Source: Jaltomata sinuosa (Eukaryota; Streptophyta; Magnoliopsida; Solanales; Solanaceae). Taken from it: a stretch of DNA of 64,000 nucleotides. Below are positions 11,271 through 22,471 of this stretch, one piece after another (the first letter of the stretch is position 1; each line of letters begins with the position of its first letter). The notes beneath the pieces were generated by a model, which saw only the letters and a program-made list of their open reading frames with translations, was not told the origin of the DNA and searched no databases. The stretch spans positions 1,731,001 through 1,795,000 of the forward strand of contig QJPP01000048.1 of NCBI GenBank assembly GCA_003996215.1, in the 5' to 3' direction. The position numbers and the translations under genes are program-made.

Positions 11271-12671
11271 TGTAATCGACCGGTGTAACTAAAAAAAAAA
11301 AATTATGGGAAAATTAAACAAACTAACCACTCGGATATAATTTTTACAAAAAAAATGTCTTCTTCTTCTTCGTCGTCGTATCTTCTTCCTTTTGCTTCAG
11401 CTTCTTTCTTCTTCTTCTTCTTCTTCTTCTTCTTCTTTCTTCTTCTGCTTCTTCATTCTGCTTTTTCTTCTTCATATGCTTCTTCTTCATTTTTGCTTTA
11501 TTTTTTTAAAAAAAAAAATCGACGTACCGTAAACGTGAATCGTTTTGAGCGAATTATATATCAAAAAAATTGAAACATCGAGAGGAACTCATATCTAAAT
11601 TTTGGGACTGTTTAGAGGAGATTTTGAGTTGGTCAGGATTGAAAGAACTTGTTTGGAGAGGTTGTATTAATGGTTGAAAGTTTTGCTGTTTATTATGCTT
11701 CCATTTAAAGATTTAATGACTGGGACAAAAATTGATACACTTGTACACACTATTTATACAATATCGATACATGTTTTTGGACCATTTATATAATATTGAT
11801 ACACGTTTGTGCACTATATATACAATATTAATACACGTTTATACATCATTTATATAATTTTAATACATTAAATAACTTTTAGACAATATCGATACACGTT
11901 TATACACTATTTATACAATTTTGATATATTACATAACTTTTATACAATATCGATACATTACATATACATGCGGCTATTTTTTTTGGTGGCTAGTTCATTT
12001 TTTGGCTATTTTTTTTGTAAAAAAATCTTGGCTATATTTTTTGTAAACTAATTAGTTTATTGTACATATTTAAAATTATACCTAAAATTAGTCAATGAAA
12101 TTATAACTTGTCTACAAAGCTGGTCAGAGAGTCAAACCACTAAAGCGAGGGATTTAGTCCCTTTTGAAGCTCTAATTTTTTTATTCGGTATCCGGTATTT
12201 ATATTGAATTTCCGAGACACGCAAGATCGACTAAAGAGGAAAAATGTTCCCTAACAATTTTTTATTTTATTTTAAGCCTCAAACTTGAGATCTTTAGTTA
12301 AGGGAGAATGATGCGCAATTTTTACCTATAATAGATTTATATGTTAATATTTAGCAGAATAGATAAGGCCTTCTCTTAAAGTTGGTTTTAGGCCATCCGA
12401 TCTTATTGAACTGCCCTCGCTTGTCCAATCCGTTCAAGTTTGGCCTTATTATTGACTCCTTCATTTATTAGCCCGACTTGATCAATGAGAAATCTTGTCA
12501 TAATATTTTTTAAAAGACATTATTTTTATTTAATATGTCATATATACCCAAACAACAAGGTAAGAGTAAGAAGTAGTAAGGGACTTTTGTGTGGGTATAT
12601 AATTCACTCATTTATTAACTTAGCCAATTTTGACATTCTCAAATTTTACAATTGTAAGCAAATGTCGTGTT
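11271..12671. other. Spacer between duplication units; simple and degenerate repeats
   Basis: This stretch separates units A and B and has no recognisable gene. It contains a TTC trinucleotide tract (about 11405-11450, giving a spurious Ser/Phe-rich open frame) and a degenerate tandem array at about 11735-11975 built on (t)atacaatatcgatacacgtt-like units. The array has the look of transposon sequence. Confidence 0.55.
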
Positions 12672-14110
12672 GGGAATGTAAAGTGTTTGATAGTCGAATG
12701 ATCTTCGAAGATTTTGAATCACTAGCATATATGAAGATTCTTTGTCATTTTTACGCAGACTGAACGCCTCTAAATCAGAATTCCGAACTGAAATGGACGC
12801 ATACACAAAAGGGAAAAAAATAAAATCCTCTGATCACATCTTGTTTTCTCAATAATGAGTCATCTCTTAAATGGGAAAGCCTCTTATTCTGCTCATATAT
12901 TTTTTGGTGTCCTATTTTGTGTTTGGTATTCGCATTGAGACAGACTAAATCCGAATTTATGCCGCATAAGGCCTAGCTAGGAGGAGGGCTACCAGCAAGA
13001 TTTACCTTGGGAAGTAGAGAACTATTTTTGATAGAGCCTCGGCTCAAGAAAAAACATAAAAACAAACTGGGAAAAGGAATACCAGATGATAACTCTGCTA
13101 ATAATTTAAAAAAAATTGAAACGTTTTATTATATCATAAGCAGATTGATAGTTGATCAAACAGATATAGCGACCGAGTTCATGTATTACACTACATAAGA
13201 GAAAATAAAACCTACAAGTTAACAATAAAGAAAGTAACTTAATAAAACACTTGATGACTAGATTAATCCTCTCCAAGTATAATAATTTCTTGAAACCAAA
13301 ATCAGTACAAGCTAATTCACATAAAATCTTTACTTCAGTTGGAACTTATTCCATTCTTGATGAAACCTCAAGAGTTGAGGAGGATATGCAACATTATCCC
13401 CAGTTGTAGGGAAATAAACATAGTAATTTTCTTCAAGTCTCCCAGAAATAAACCCGACCCACCATCCATCATTGTCAAACACATCAACTATATCGTATAG
13501 ACGAATATTTTCTAACAATAATAATGAGTCATGTTTAGGTGGCAGGGGACGGATCTCAGAAACCGTGACAGTTTCCTCTAGTAAGTCAGACTTATCGTCG
13601 TTTACCAAATTCGTATATCGGACGAACCAATGTATCCCCATTCTTGACTCGCAACTTCAACGTTATCACCCCTTTGAAACAATTTTGTTGTGTCCTCTTT
13701 CTTGAATGCCATATTATTTATTCTTGCCTTTAAGTTGTCTATCAAGCTTCCTGAATCATATTTCTCAAAACTATTGTATGCTCTTCGGTTGTTGGTGGTT
13801 GCCATTATTGTTACTCGAGGAAGAGAAAGAGAGATTGATTTGTTTAGTTGAATGATGAATTGGAAGTGAGAAACTAATGAGGCGTTACTTATGAATTTAT
13901 AGGGAGAAAAAATTGGTTTTCCTTTAGTGATTAGGATTAGGAATTTGTTTCCCTTTTTCTTTTGGTTTCCTACTAGGAATTGGAATTACGGTTTGGTATA
14001 TTTAGTTTCCTAATTTATTAGTGCGCGGTTTTGGTGCACTTCCCCCGCAAACATACGAATGTTTTGCTTTATTTGTTTCACCTCCTAAACAACGGTGGCA
14101 ATAGGTCCGT
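12672..14110. repeat. Segmental duplication, unit B
   Basis: Second copy of the unit described at 9416-11270, offset by about 3.26 kb and in the same orientation. It retains the Agenet-like gene with 40 bp more than copy A, and only a truncated SINE remnant near 13020-13070 (cctcggctcaagaaaaaac). It lacks the G run. Confidence 0.85.
13330..13805 (-). pseudogene. Agenet (Tudor-like) domain protein, copy B, frameshifted
   Basis: From the ATG at 13805 the frame reads MATTNNRRAYNSFEKYD...LFQRGDNVEVASQEWGYIGS and stops at 13602. The rest of the protein lies in another frame (FVRYTNLVNDDKSDLLEET, EIRPLPPKHD, VDVFDNDGWWVGFISGRLEENYYVYF, LLRFHQEW) and ends at 13330. Intact Agenet domains normally have an aromatic-rich strand between GYIGS and the YTNLVNDDKS part; it is missing here, so an ancestral deletion probably broke the frame before the duplication. 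The C-terminus differs from copy A (NKFQLK versus NKGNWISSNY). No GT..AG intron fits at the junction. Confidence 0.75.
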
Positions 14111-16910
14111 TTAATTTCTCTTTACTCAGAGTTTTATTGCGTAGATTTCATATATTGCATTTGTTGTTACCTGATCTGATCTCTGGTGCTCTTTGAAAAC
14201 GTTTAAAGATAATATACCAACATGTTTTTGGTATTCTTCTACCAACTTTAGTGTTGCAGTTGACAGTATGATTTGGTTGCATGATTGGGAGGGCCTGGAC
14301 TATATTGGGCTTTTGCAGACCTTAAAACTTAAATCTATTATTTGGGCCGTTTTCCAGGACGTCCTTCCCGCGACTTCGTAAAGCCCAATTACGAGCAGGA
14401 GGGTGGCAACTAACTTCATAAATGTACTCCTTCCGTTTTATTTTATGTCTTAGTTTGATGGGACGTACAATTTAAGAATATGCAAAAGGCTATTGTATCA
14501 TACGATCTTAAGCTAAATGTGTGCATGACATAACAAAAATACTTGATGAATCTTGTGGTTTTAAGCATGCATGTCATTCCTATAAGGGAGTGTCATTAAA
14601 TGTAAAATGAGAGTATTTAATAAAAAAAAAATATCATTCCTATAACGGATACTTTTATATAGATTTCAAGTTTCACGAATCACCCCAACTTATATAGTCC
14701 CTGTTGTTACGGGTTGACTTCAACAATATTGTCCTAATTTAAGGTGCAACAGAACAACGTTTCATCTCTGAATTTCTTGCAAAATGCCCAACATGACACA
14801 CTTCTAAGTCCCAGCTTACTTACTAAAGATGGAAAATTGCTTACATACTACACCTCCATGCTGATGCACACCTCACTTTACATTTTTCTAATATTATTTT
14901 TCTAATAATCGCGGTATTTCAAACTAGCTAGCACACATCTTATATTTCACTAGCACAAATATAAAATAATTCTATTTGTGAGAAAAAATCACTTATTTTT
15001 TCCTCTGTCCAATTTAAATCTGAAATATCGTGTTAACTTATTTCATTGATCAATAGATCACATCGAGGGTGCTCCATACTTCTTTGTCTAATTATGAATT
15101 GCACATGTCTTGGCAATTAAACATTTTTCGATTATTGCCGAACAAAAACAAAGTGTCAATCCGAAGGGAGACAAATAAAAAAATAAAAAGGATAATTGAA
15201 ATCACTAATTGGACGCTAATCATGTTATAACAACATTGGAAGTGAGGGTGCTGGGGCCCGGGGAAGGTTTTTCTCCCATAAAAATGCACAGATGACCCTT
15301 TTTGAAGTTGAATTATGTCTAAATTAATTCAGTAAACTAAATTTGTCTCTGAAAAAATAATGATAAAAATAGACCTTGAACTTAACTTAAATCAAACAGT
15401 TTGTAGTGAGGATTGTTCAAAATGATATAAAGAGATCAAAAAATTTATTACTCATCGAAACCAACACTCCCCCACACGTTCAAGATTGGACATATGAAAA
15501 GTGAGTGATATAAAATGAGGCTTCAAATAAGGCGAATCAAAAATTTTAAATTTTGGATAAAGCTGATTGTGATATCATAATAAGAACTGGACATTGGATT
15601 TAACCCAGCTCAAAAGGTAATTTACTGTATAATGTTCACACAAAATCATATAAGAAGACCAAACAACTATTCCCCCACTAATGTAGAAACTCAATAATTA
15701 CACATCAAACTCGAATAAATTAAAGTCGGTTTCATAAATTATCACATAACAACAATATACTCGGTGTAATCTCACCGATTATGTTTCTTTTAGCTGATGA
15801 TATAAAATAGGAATAAAATTTAAATAGTAACATGAAAAACTGGGATATGGTGCAAACAATACTGAAAATTAAATGGGGAGGCTGCACATGGGGTTGCTTC
15901 AATATCAGATCTTCCTCTCCTATTCCCCATTTCTCTTGTTCACGTTCCTTCTTTCTCCAGTTGACACGTCCATTATGTACAATTATTTTTCGTAAAATTA
16001 ACTTAATTGAGAATGCAACAACAACAAAAAAAAAAGAACTTTGATGAAATTAAATTTCTGTAACCTAAGTAAAATATGAATTTTAGACTGTCACTGCAAT
16101 CCCACCTCTATCATATATAGTATGATCAGTTTTGTAAATTTTAATTATCATTATTAAATTATTTATAGCATATACAGTATTATAACTAGGAGGATATTTG
16201 GCAACTACCTTCCTAATTAATGAACCAAACCAAATATTATCCTGCCACAAGCCATGTGCTCAAAGGTAGGCTGCCATGCATCTTTGAGGTTCGTTGTATC
16301 CATTTCTTATGCATATTCAACTTCCTTTGGAAGATTTCATTTTGCTATTACAATGTATTTTAATTATATAATTAACTTTTTTATAGGAGATTTGTAAATA
16401 AAACACATGAATTTTTGTAACATTATTTTGTAATTTTATCAAATTAATGGTAAGTAGGCACAGGAGATTATTTTCTTAATTCTTTTCCAAATGAAAAAGG
16501 GGGGGGGAAATGCATGCAAGCGGGTTGGCAGAACTCGGTGATTTTGGCTTAAACCATGACTCCAAAAAAGTTACTTATTTAATACATGTAAATGTTAATC
16601 TGTACGCATATCATAAATTAAAAATTCTAGATCCGTTTTTGCCCGCTCGTAGGAGAAACATAAGATGACAAAACTTTATGATGCCAACTAAATTTGCGAT
16701 CAAAATATGATAGAATAGGGGTATACATGGATTATATATTTGCCACGAAAAGTAAATGAATGAATCGAGTGAAACGCAATATGTATGTTAGGGGATTAAT
16801 ATGTTAATTGCATGGCAAAATTTTCAAAAATATGCAATAGAACATAAAATATTATATCATGTAGCTCAATGTACAATATTATACGTTGAGAAAAATATTA
16901 TACATAATAT

Positions 16911-17075
16911 ATCAATCTTGTGTATAAAAGTGTGTTAAAAATGTTTATACATAAATTAAATATGGACTAAATCGGATAAGAAACTCATATTAATATATCA
17001 ATCTTGTGTATAAAAGTGTGTTAAAAATGTTTATACATAAATTAAATATGAACTAAATCGGATAAGAAACTCAAA
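16911..17075. repeat. 86-bp tandem duplication
   Basis: A block beginning atcaatcttgtgtataaaag occurs at 16911 and again at 16997 with only one or two differences (atatggac versus atatgaac). The period is 86 bp and there are two copies. Confidence 0.9.
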
Positions 17076-17126
17076 ATATGAGCTACGTGGTGTAAATTTT
17101 TTCTCCCAATAAAAATAGAGCCTATT

Positions 17127-17146
17127 CCCCCCCCCCCCCCCCCCCC
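17127..17146. repeat. Run of 20 C
   Basis: Uninterrupted poly-C following cctatt. It is the same length as the G run at 9814-9833. The true length may be uncertain. Confidence 0.9.
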
Positions 17147-17952
17147 ATTTTTTTATTGATATTTGAAAGATGCAGAAGGATCAGAATGAAAATGTCAAGG
17201 CTAGCTGCCCTCTAGCTGACCATCAGATAAGACCTTCCCTTTGACTCTAATTCCAATTACTATGTAAAATTAATTAAAAGATAATAATACAAATTAATTA
17301 TAAGCACGCAACAATAATAATAGTAATCACTTAATTCAAGATATTCCATTTGCCTAAGATCAATATCATGGCTGTCGTTAAACGTGCAAGATGCTTGAAC
17401 ACAAAATTATCTCCTTAGATTGCTTTTAGCTTAAATCAAACATTATTGGACATTTTGTCATTACTAGATAAAAGGCTTCTCCCACAGTGAATTAGTGAAA
17501 AAATTGTGCAACAAAACATAATTTTTTTACTCATTTCTCACCGAATCAATTCACTGAAAAAATGCATGATGAAAACAGATTCTCACTATTTTCTTAGTAG
17601 TCTGTTTTGATTAAATGAAAGAATTTTATACTTTAAAAATATTAATTGAACTCAGAAACCTTTATACCTTCATAATTCCATTTAAAAACTTTAAATAAAT
17701 TAAATGAATATTCCGACATTTTACGATTAACAAGGATATTGATTAGTTCTATTTAATTATTTTATGTTTTCTTTATTAGCTTTGTTCCTCAGCATGGGAA
17801 GTGCACGTGCAGTCTGTTGTTTCCTTGGACCAGCTACGAAAGAGCGATAATATGGTGGCAGTCACCGTAAATTCCTTCAATCTAAGGGGTATTTTCACTA
17901 ACAGAAATTCATAAAAGCCAGTCGAGGCATTTGTGAATTTTCATCCAACATA

Positions 17953-17977
17953 TCTCTCTCTCTCTCTCTCTCTCTCT
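17953..17977 (+). repeat. (TC)n tract in DUF642 leader
   Basis: About twelve TC repeats lie 11 bp upstream of the start codon, inside the probable 5' UTR. Such pyrimidine tracts are common in plant leaders. A possible TATA-like cataaaag lies at about 17910. Confidence 0.7.
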
Positions 17978-17987
17978 TTCACAATAT

Positions 17988-20900
17988 ATGAAAATGAAGA
18001 AAATGGAAATACTGAATATTGTGCTGCTCTTTGCCACCATAAATGTTGCTATATCTGTACAAGATGGTGAGTTTCTATTTATTCTCTCTTTTTTATTTCC
18101 TCTACTTAGAAATATGTATGAAATTCTGTAATAACTCATTTAGCATATGATTTTAACTTAATTACAGTAATTACAGTAATGTAATTTACCTTACTTTAGT
18201 AGGTTATTTGTGATCTTATATCTTAATCAACTAAAACTATATATAAAAGCTGTTGAATTCTTCAACGTAGGAGGGAATTTCAGTGAGGTTATAAAGGATA
18301 CGAATATTACTATAAGTCGAAAGTTTAATATCACGTACGATATTTTGGTATTTTTTTTTAATTCTCTTATATAATTTTCTATTTCTGTGTGTGTAACGTA
18401 TATTGTGACATGCATATTACGCTTACTCGCTTATAGTCGTTTGGACTTTTGGAACTCTGGTTTTGTTTCTGTAGCAATGATAGACATATAGATAGAAGAA
18501 AAGATCTTAAGCCACACATTCAGAACAATTTGTCTATTCAATTCTGAATAAAATTCTTATGATTTACGGTAAAAATCAGTGACATATATCTGCACATTGC
18601 TCTTTTCATTTTTTGAGCTGGTTCCTAGAAGATCTATGATTGAGTATCGTACACAGATACATACACACATAAAGAGGAAAAAGATGGAAAATTTTGTAAA
18701 AAGAAGAAAAGAATACTATGATAGGTGTGGTGAAATTAAACATTCATGGACCGTCCTATTTACTTACTTAGAAGGCAATTAATGCTAGCAATAGATAGAT
18801 GCAGGGGTTATATCTTCATACGAGATTTTGGGTATTCTTTCATGAACAAGTTTCAGCTTTTTGCACATGATTCTTTATGACGATTGGGGCAATAACTGCT
18901 TAGGAATTGGGAATCGGAATAATATATACTCCCTTCGTCTGTCATAATGAAAATGTATATGTAATCTTCAAAACAATTACTATTGAGGAAAATGAAAAAG
19001 AAAATAATTTTCTCTGAATCCATATATGTAATTTCTCCTCTCAATATTCAAGGTCATCAAAGGTATTTTTAGTATCAGTCTTTGTCACACTAACAATCAT
19101 TTTATAGAATTACATATGTACCCTGTACATTTTTATAGAAATTAACAATCAATTCAATCTCCATAAAGTATAAATGTCACTCAACAATTTCCTAAATTTC
19201 ATCCTGAATGTGTAATTACACCTTTGATTTTAACCAAGTGTCACCTCTCATATTTAATTGGAAAATCCAGCCTTGCCAGTTGCCACCGATCTCCCGATAC
19301 CAAGTTGTCACATCATATTCTTTACCCCACTTTTGATTTCTTCCATAAAAAAATACTTAGTACTCTTATTGCTATGTAGTGCCATAGTGGCCCAAACGGG
19401 AAAACATAGCTGGTAAGCTTACTAATCTTGGCTTATTGCTCATGCAAGCCATGTTACATGAAGTTATTAAGGTACAAAAATGAGAAAAACAAAAGTACCT
19501 AATGCGCTGGTCTTACTTTGTTCACGTGATTACTGAAACACAACATGTGATGATCCGATGGCAATTGCCAACCCAACATGACATTCCATTTAGATTAAAA
19601 CTTAAAACTAAATTAATTTGTCTTAGTACATAGCTAGTTCATTCTTCAACAGGCATGCGGTTAGTCAGAGCATGAGTTCAAGTTCAAGCAAGGTCTACTT
19701 GGTATGTTAAAGAACATTTGATGATAGAATCTAACTTGTATACACAGATAACACAACATTTTTTTTTCATATTAGTGTAGCTTTACCTGCTTTAAGAGGT
19801 CATTTACCATGTTTTGTAAGTTATGAATCCACACTTAATTGTAATTGGCTTTTAATAACCTGATAATAAAAAATTTGTAATGTCAGTATATATTAGTTCT
19901 AATCTTAAGTATAACCTAGTAATATATGTAACTTTTCTACCTTGTGATTGATCAGGATTATTGCCTAATGGCAACTTCGAGCAAGGTCCAAAAGCATCAC
20001 AAATGAAGGGCACAAAAGTGACAGACCCTCACGCAATACCTCACTGGGAAATATCAGGCTATGTAGAATACATCAAAGCAGGACAAACACAAGGTGACAT
20101 GTTGCTTCCAGTGCCTGAAGGGGCTTTTGCTGTTAGGCTTGGGGAAGACGCCTCCATCAAGACCAGAGTCACGAATGTCACTAAAGGGACTTTCTACTCT
20201 CTGTCGTTCAACTTCGCTAGGACCTGTGCTCAAGAAGAGAAACTCAACGTGTCGGTGTCACCTAACACTGAGCCTAATGACTGGGGAATGCTACCTATGC
20301 AGACTATGTATAGTAGTGATGGCTGGGACTCCTATTCTTGGGGTTTCTTGGCCGAAGCCAATGAGATTGAAATCATGTTACACAATCCAGCAATTGAGAA
20401 GGACCCAGCTTGTGGCCCACTCATTGATTTCATCGCTCTCAAGGCTTTGAAAAACCCACATAGAACAAAAGGTAATTCCGCCTCTCTTGTCCATGTGCAT
20501 TTAAGTTGGTAGGCCACGTCAAACTTTTATACTATGTGTGTCTAAAAGTTAAAACTTCAAATTCTAATGCATAAATTGAAAGCAGGCAACATGTTGAAGA
20601 ACGGAAACTTTGAAGAGGGTCCGTACATCTTCCCCAACACAAGCTGGGGCGTTCTAATTCCACCAAACATTGAGGATGATCACTCACCTTTGCCCGGATG
20701 GATGATCGAATCTCTCAAGGCAGTAAAATACATTGATGCTGCACACTTCACCGTGCCAGAAGGAAAGCGTGCCATCGAGCTTGTGGCCGGAAGAGAAAGC
20801 GCAATAGCACAAATAGTGAGGACTCAGAAGGGAAAAGTCTATGACCTTATGTTCTCAGTTGGAGATGCGAGCAATTCATGCCAAGGGTCTATGCTTATAG

Positions 20901-21112
20901 AGGCATTTGCTGGAAAGATTACTTTGCGAGTCCCCTATGAATCCACAGGTAATGGAGGATTCAAACAGGCCAAGCTTCGGTTCACAGCAGTTACCGAGCG
21001 CACCAGGGTCAGGTTCTTGAGCACATACTACCACATGAAGAGCGATCACTCTGGTTCCTTGTGTGGTCCTGTGGTTGATGATGTGAGATTAGTTGGAGTT
21101 CGCCATCCATAA
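17988..21112 (+). CDS. DUF642 cell-wall protein (BIIDXI-like)
   Basis: DUF642 proteins are seed-plant-specific secreted cell-wall proteins with two carbohydrate-binding-like modules; some are reported to bind pectin methylesterase and influence pectin status. Three exons: 17988-18066, 19956-20471, 20586-21112, joined in phase to 373 residues, the normal family length. Residues 1-25 form a signal peptide (MKMKKMEILNIVLLFATINV...). The mature protein starts QDGLLPNGNFEQGP. The first module spans roughly 27-195, with the conserved FARTCAQ and ACGPLIDFIAL. The second begins NMLKNGNFEEGPYI and ends CGPVVDDVRLVGV. The first intron is nearly 1.9 kb and the leader contains a (TC)n tract (17953-17977). 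A second start three codons downstream is possible. No defect is seen. Confidence 0.93.
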
Positions 21113-21730
21113 ATTCCATAGATCAATTAATTACTAGTACTATAGAAGCTTTGATGGTTATTACTTAATTCGCGTTGCCTTTTCTTTTCTTCTTACAGCG
21201 TTGCTTATGCGAGGGAATGAGTTACTATTCCATGTAATGTTACTATAGCAGAGTTGATTCTTTCTCCATATTGCAAAAGAAATTAGAGGGTTTAAGTCAT
21301 CTAGTCTTTGGTGTCATATCTTACATGTACGTACAAAATTTCAAGAAATCAAATAAAATTACCTTCATGAATCCGCTCTCGCTGTCAATATTTAATTTGA
21401 TGAATCCAAACTCTATCTTCTTTATTTTTTGATATATAGGTAATCCAAACTCTTATCTTAGACTCCAAAGAAGAGATAAATCCAAACAAACATTGCCAGA
21501 CATACTTAACAAGGTGTGGTCAAAATATTAAGCAAGGAGCACATACATTTTTCTTTACTCGTTATCCATTCTAAATTGCTATTCTAGTATGATTATTTTA
21601 TCTGATAATGCAATTTAACTCCAATTTCTATTCTTATTGATTTGTTCAATCATCTGAAACTGAAACTCACTTGGTCTGGTAAAAAATTCACTAAGCGAGG
21701 GAAATTAAAGGTCTTGTTTCTAAAGATTAC
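21113..21730. other. 3' flank of the DUF642 gene and spacer
   Basis: The proximal part is probably the DUF642 3' UTR. The remainder is AT-rich with no coding similarity. The missing C-terminal half of cytochrome c1 is not found here, although it would be expected on the minus strand if the neighbouring relic were complete. Confidence 0.5.
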
Positions 21731-22471
21731 CTAGTCATAAGACATAGGTTCAGGAGGATAGTCTCCTCCATTATCAAAGCCAGCAGCTGCTTCATTAGCA
21801 TAAGGCTGTAGAAGTCGATCACTCAGTTTTCCACGTCGAGCGAACATCTAACCTTCATCATTAGGCTCATAGACCACCTCAATTTCTGCCTCCATGACCT
21901 TAGTTTCTTCCTCAATTCCTCAATGTATGTCATTCCAGCAAGATCACAATATAAATTAGTGACATGGAGTGGCAAGATCCACACGCTTGGTGACCTTGAC
22001 GCATCCTATCACACTTACGGAGCTCCATTTAACTTAAAATAGAAGATTGATATTTCTTCTATATATTGACCAGAAAAGGTTAAGCAATATGCATAGTAAC
22101 TAGACCTAGTTTCATGCAAATAAATTGGTCTATGGTAAATAAAGCTGAAAGACAAACACACCATTATTTTCATTTCAGGAACCGATTGCTGAAGCACTAG
22201 CTCAACCAGATCTCAGTAAATAAAAATTGAATGTAACAGCAGAAGTCTCCAATAAGCATTATCACATAGTAGCACACAATTAACTTAGGAAACATGGTCA
22301 TAAAAATTGAGAATACCTTTGTGAGGCCAGGGATAGCTGGACTTTTTTTGGGCTCGGCAGAATAAGCAATGGTTGCAAAGCTACAGAACCAAGGACTCCA
22401 GCACCTATAACTGCAAATTCTCTGAAAGACTTTAATCCCGGTAGATCTAAGCATGGATGGATGTTCATGCC
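21731..22471 (-). pseudogene. CYC1: Cytochrome c1 (complex III) relic, 5' half only
   Basis: Cytochrome c1 is the haem subunit of the mitochondrial bc1 complex. An exon-like block at 22317-22471 is bordered by a usable acceptor and donor (cacag| and caaag|gtattc). It reads KSFREFAVIGAGVLGS in one frame, then CSFATIAYSAEPKK in another, matching the family's presequence/linker region with a frameshift. A second block (about 21731-22010) reads RQGHQACGSCHSMSLI, keeping the CxxCH haem motif but lacking residues before it. After another shift it reads AEIEVVYEPNDEG, an in-frame TAG (21848-21850), MFARRGKLSDR and QPYANEAAAGF, ending at TAG 21731. Because an intron remains between the blocks it is not a processed copy. 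The membrane-anchor half is absent. Confidence 0.75.

Larger units (their letters stand above)
14111..17900. other. Intergenic; MITE and retroelement remnants
   Basis: No gene is supported. A Stowaway-like MITE fragment begins near 14426 (tactccttccgttttattttatgt) and runs to about 14660. Two related degraded blocks at about 15405-15540 and 15590-15720 share catataa(g/a)-aga-ccaa and cccccac text. Other repeats in this stretch are entered separately. Confidence 0.5.

Noticed and set aside
11355..11573. Ser/Phe/Leu-rich open frame
   Set aside because: It is a translated TTC/TCT microsatellite with no conserved sequence.
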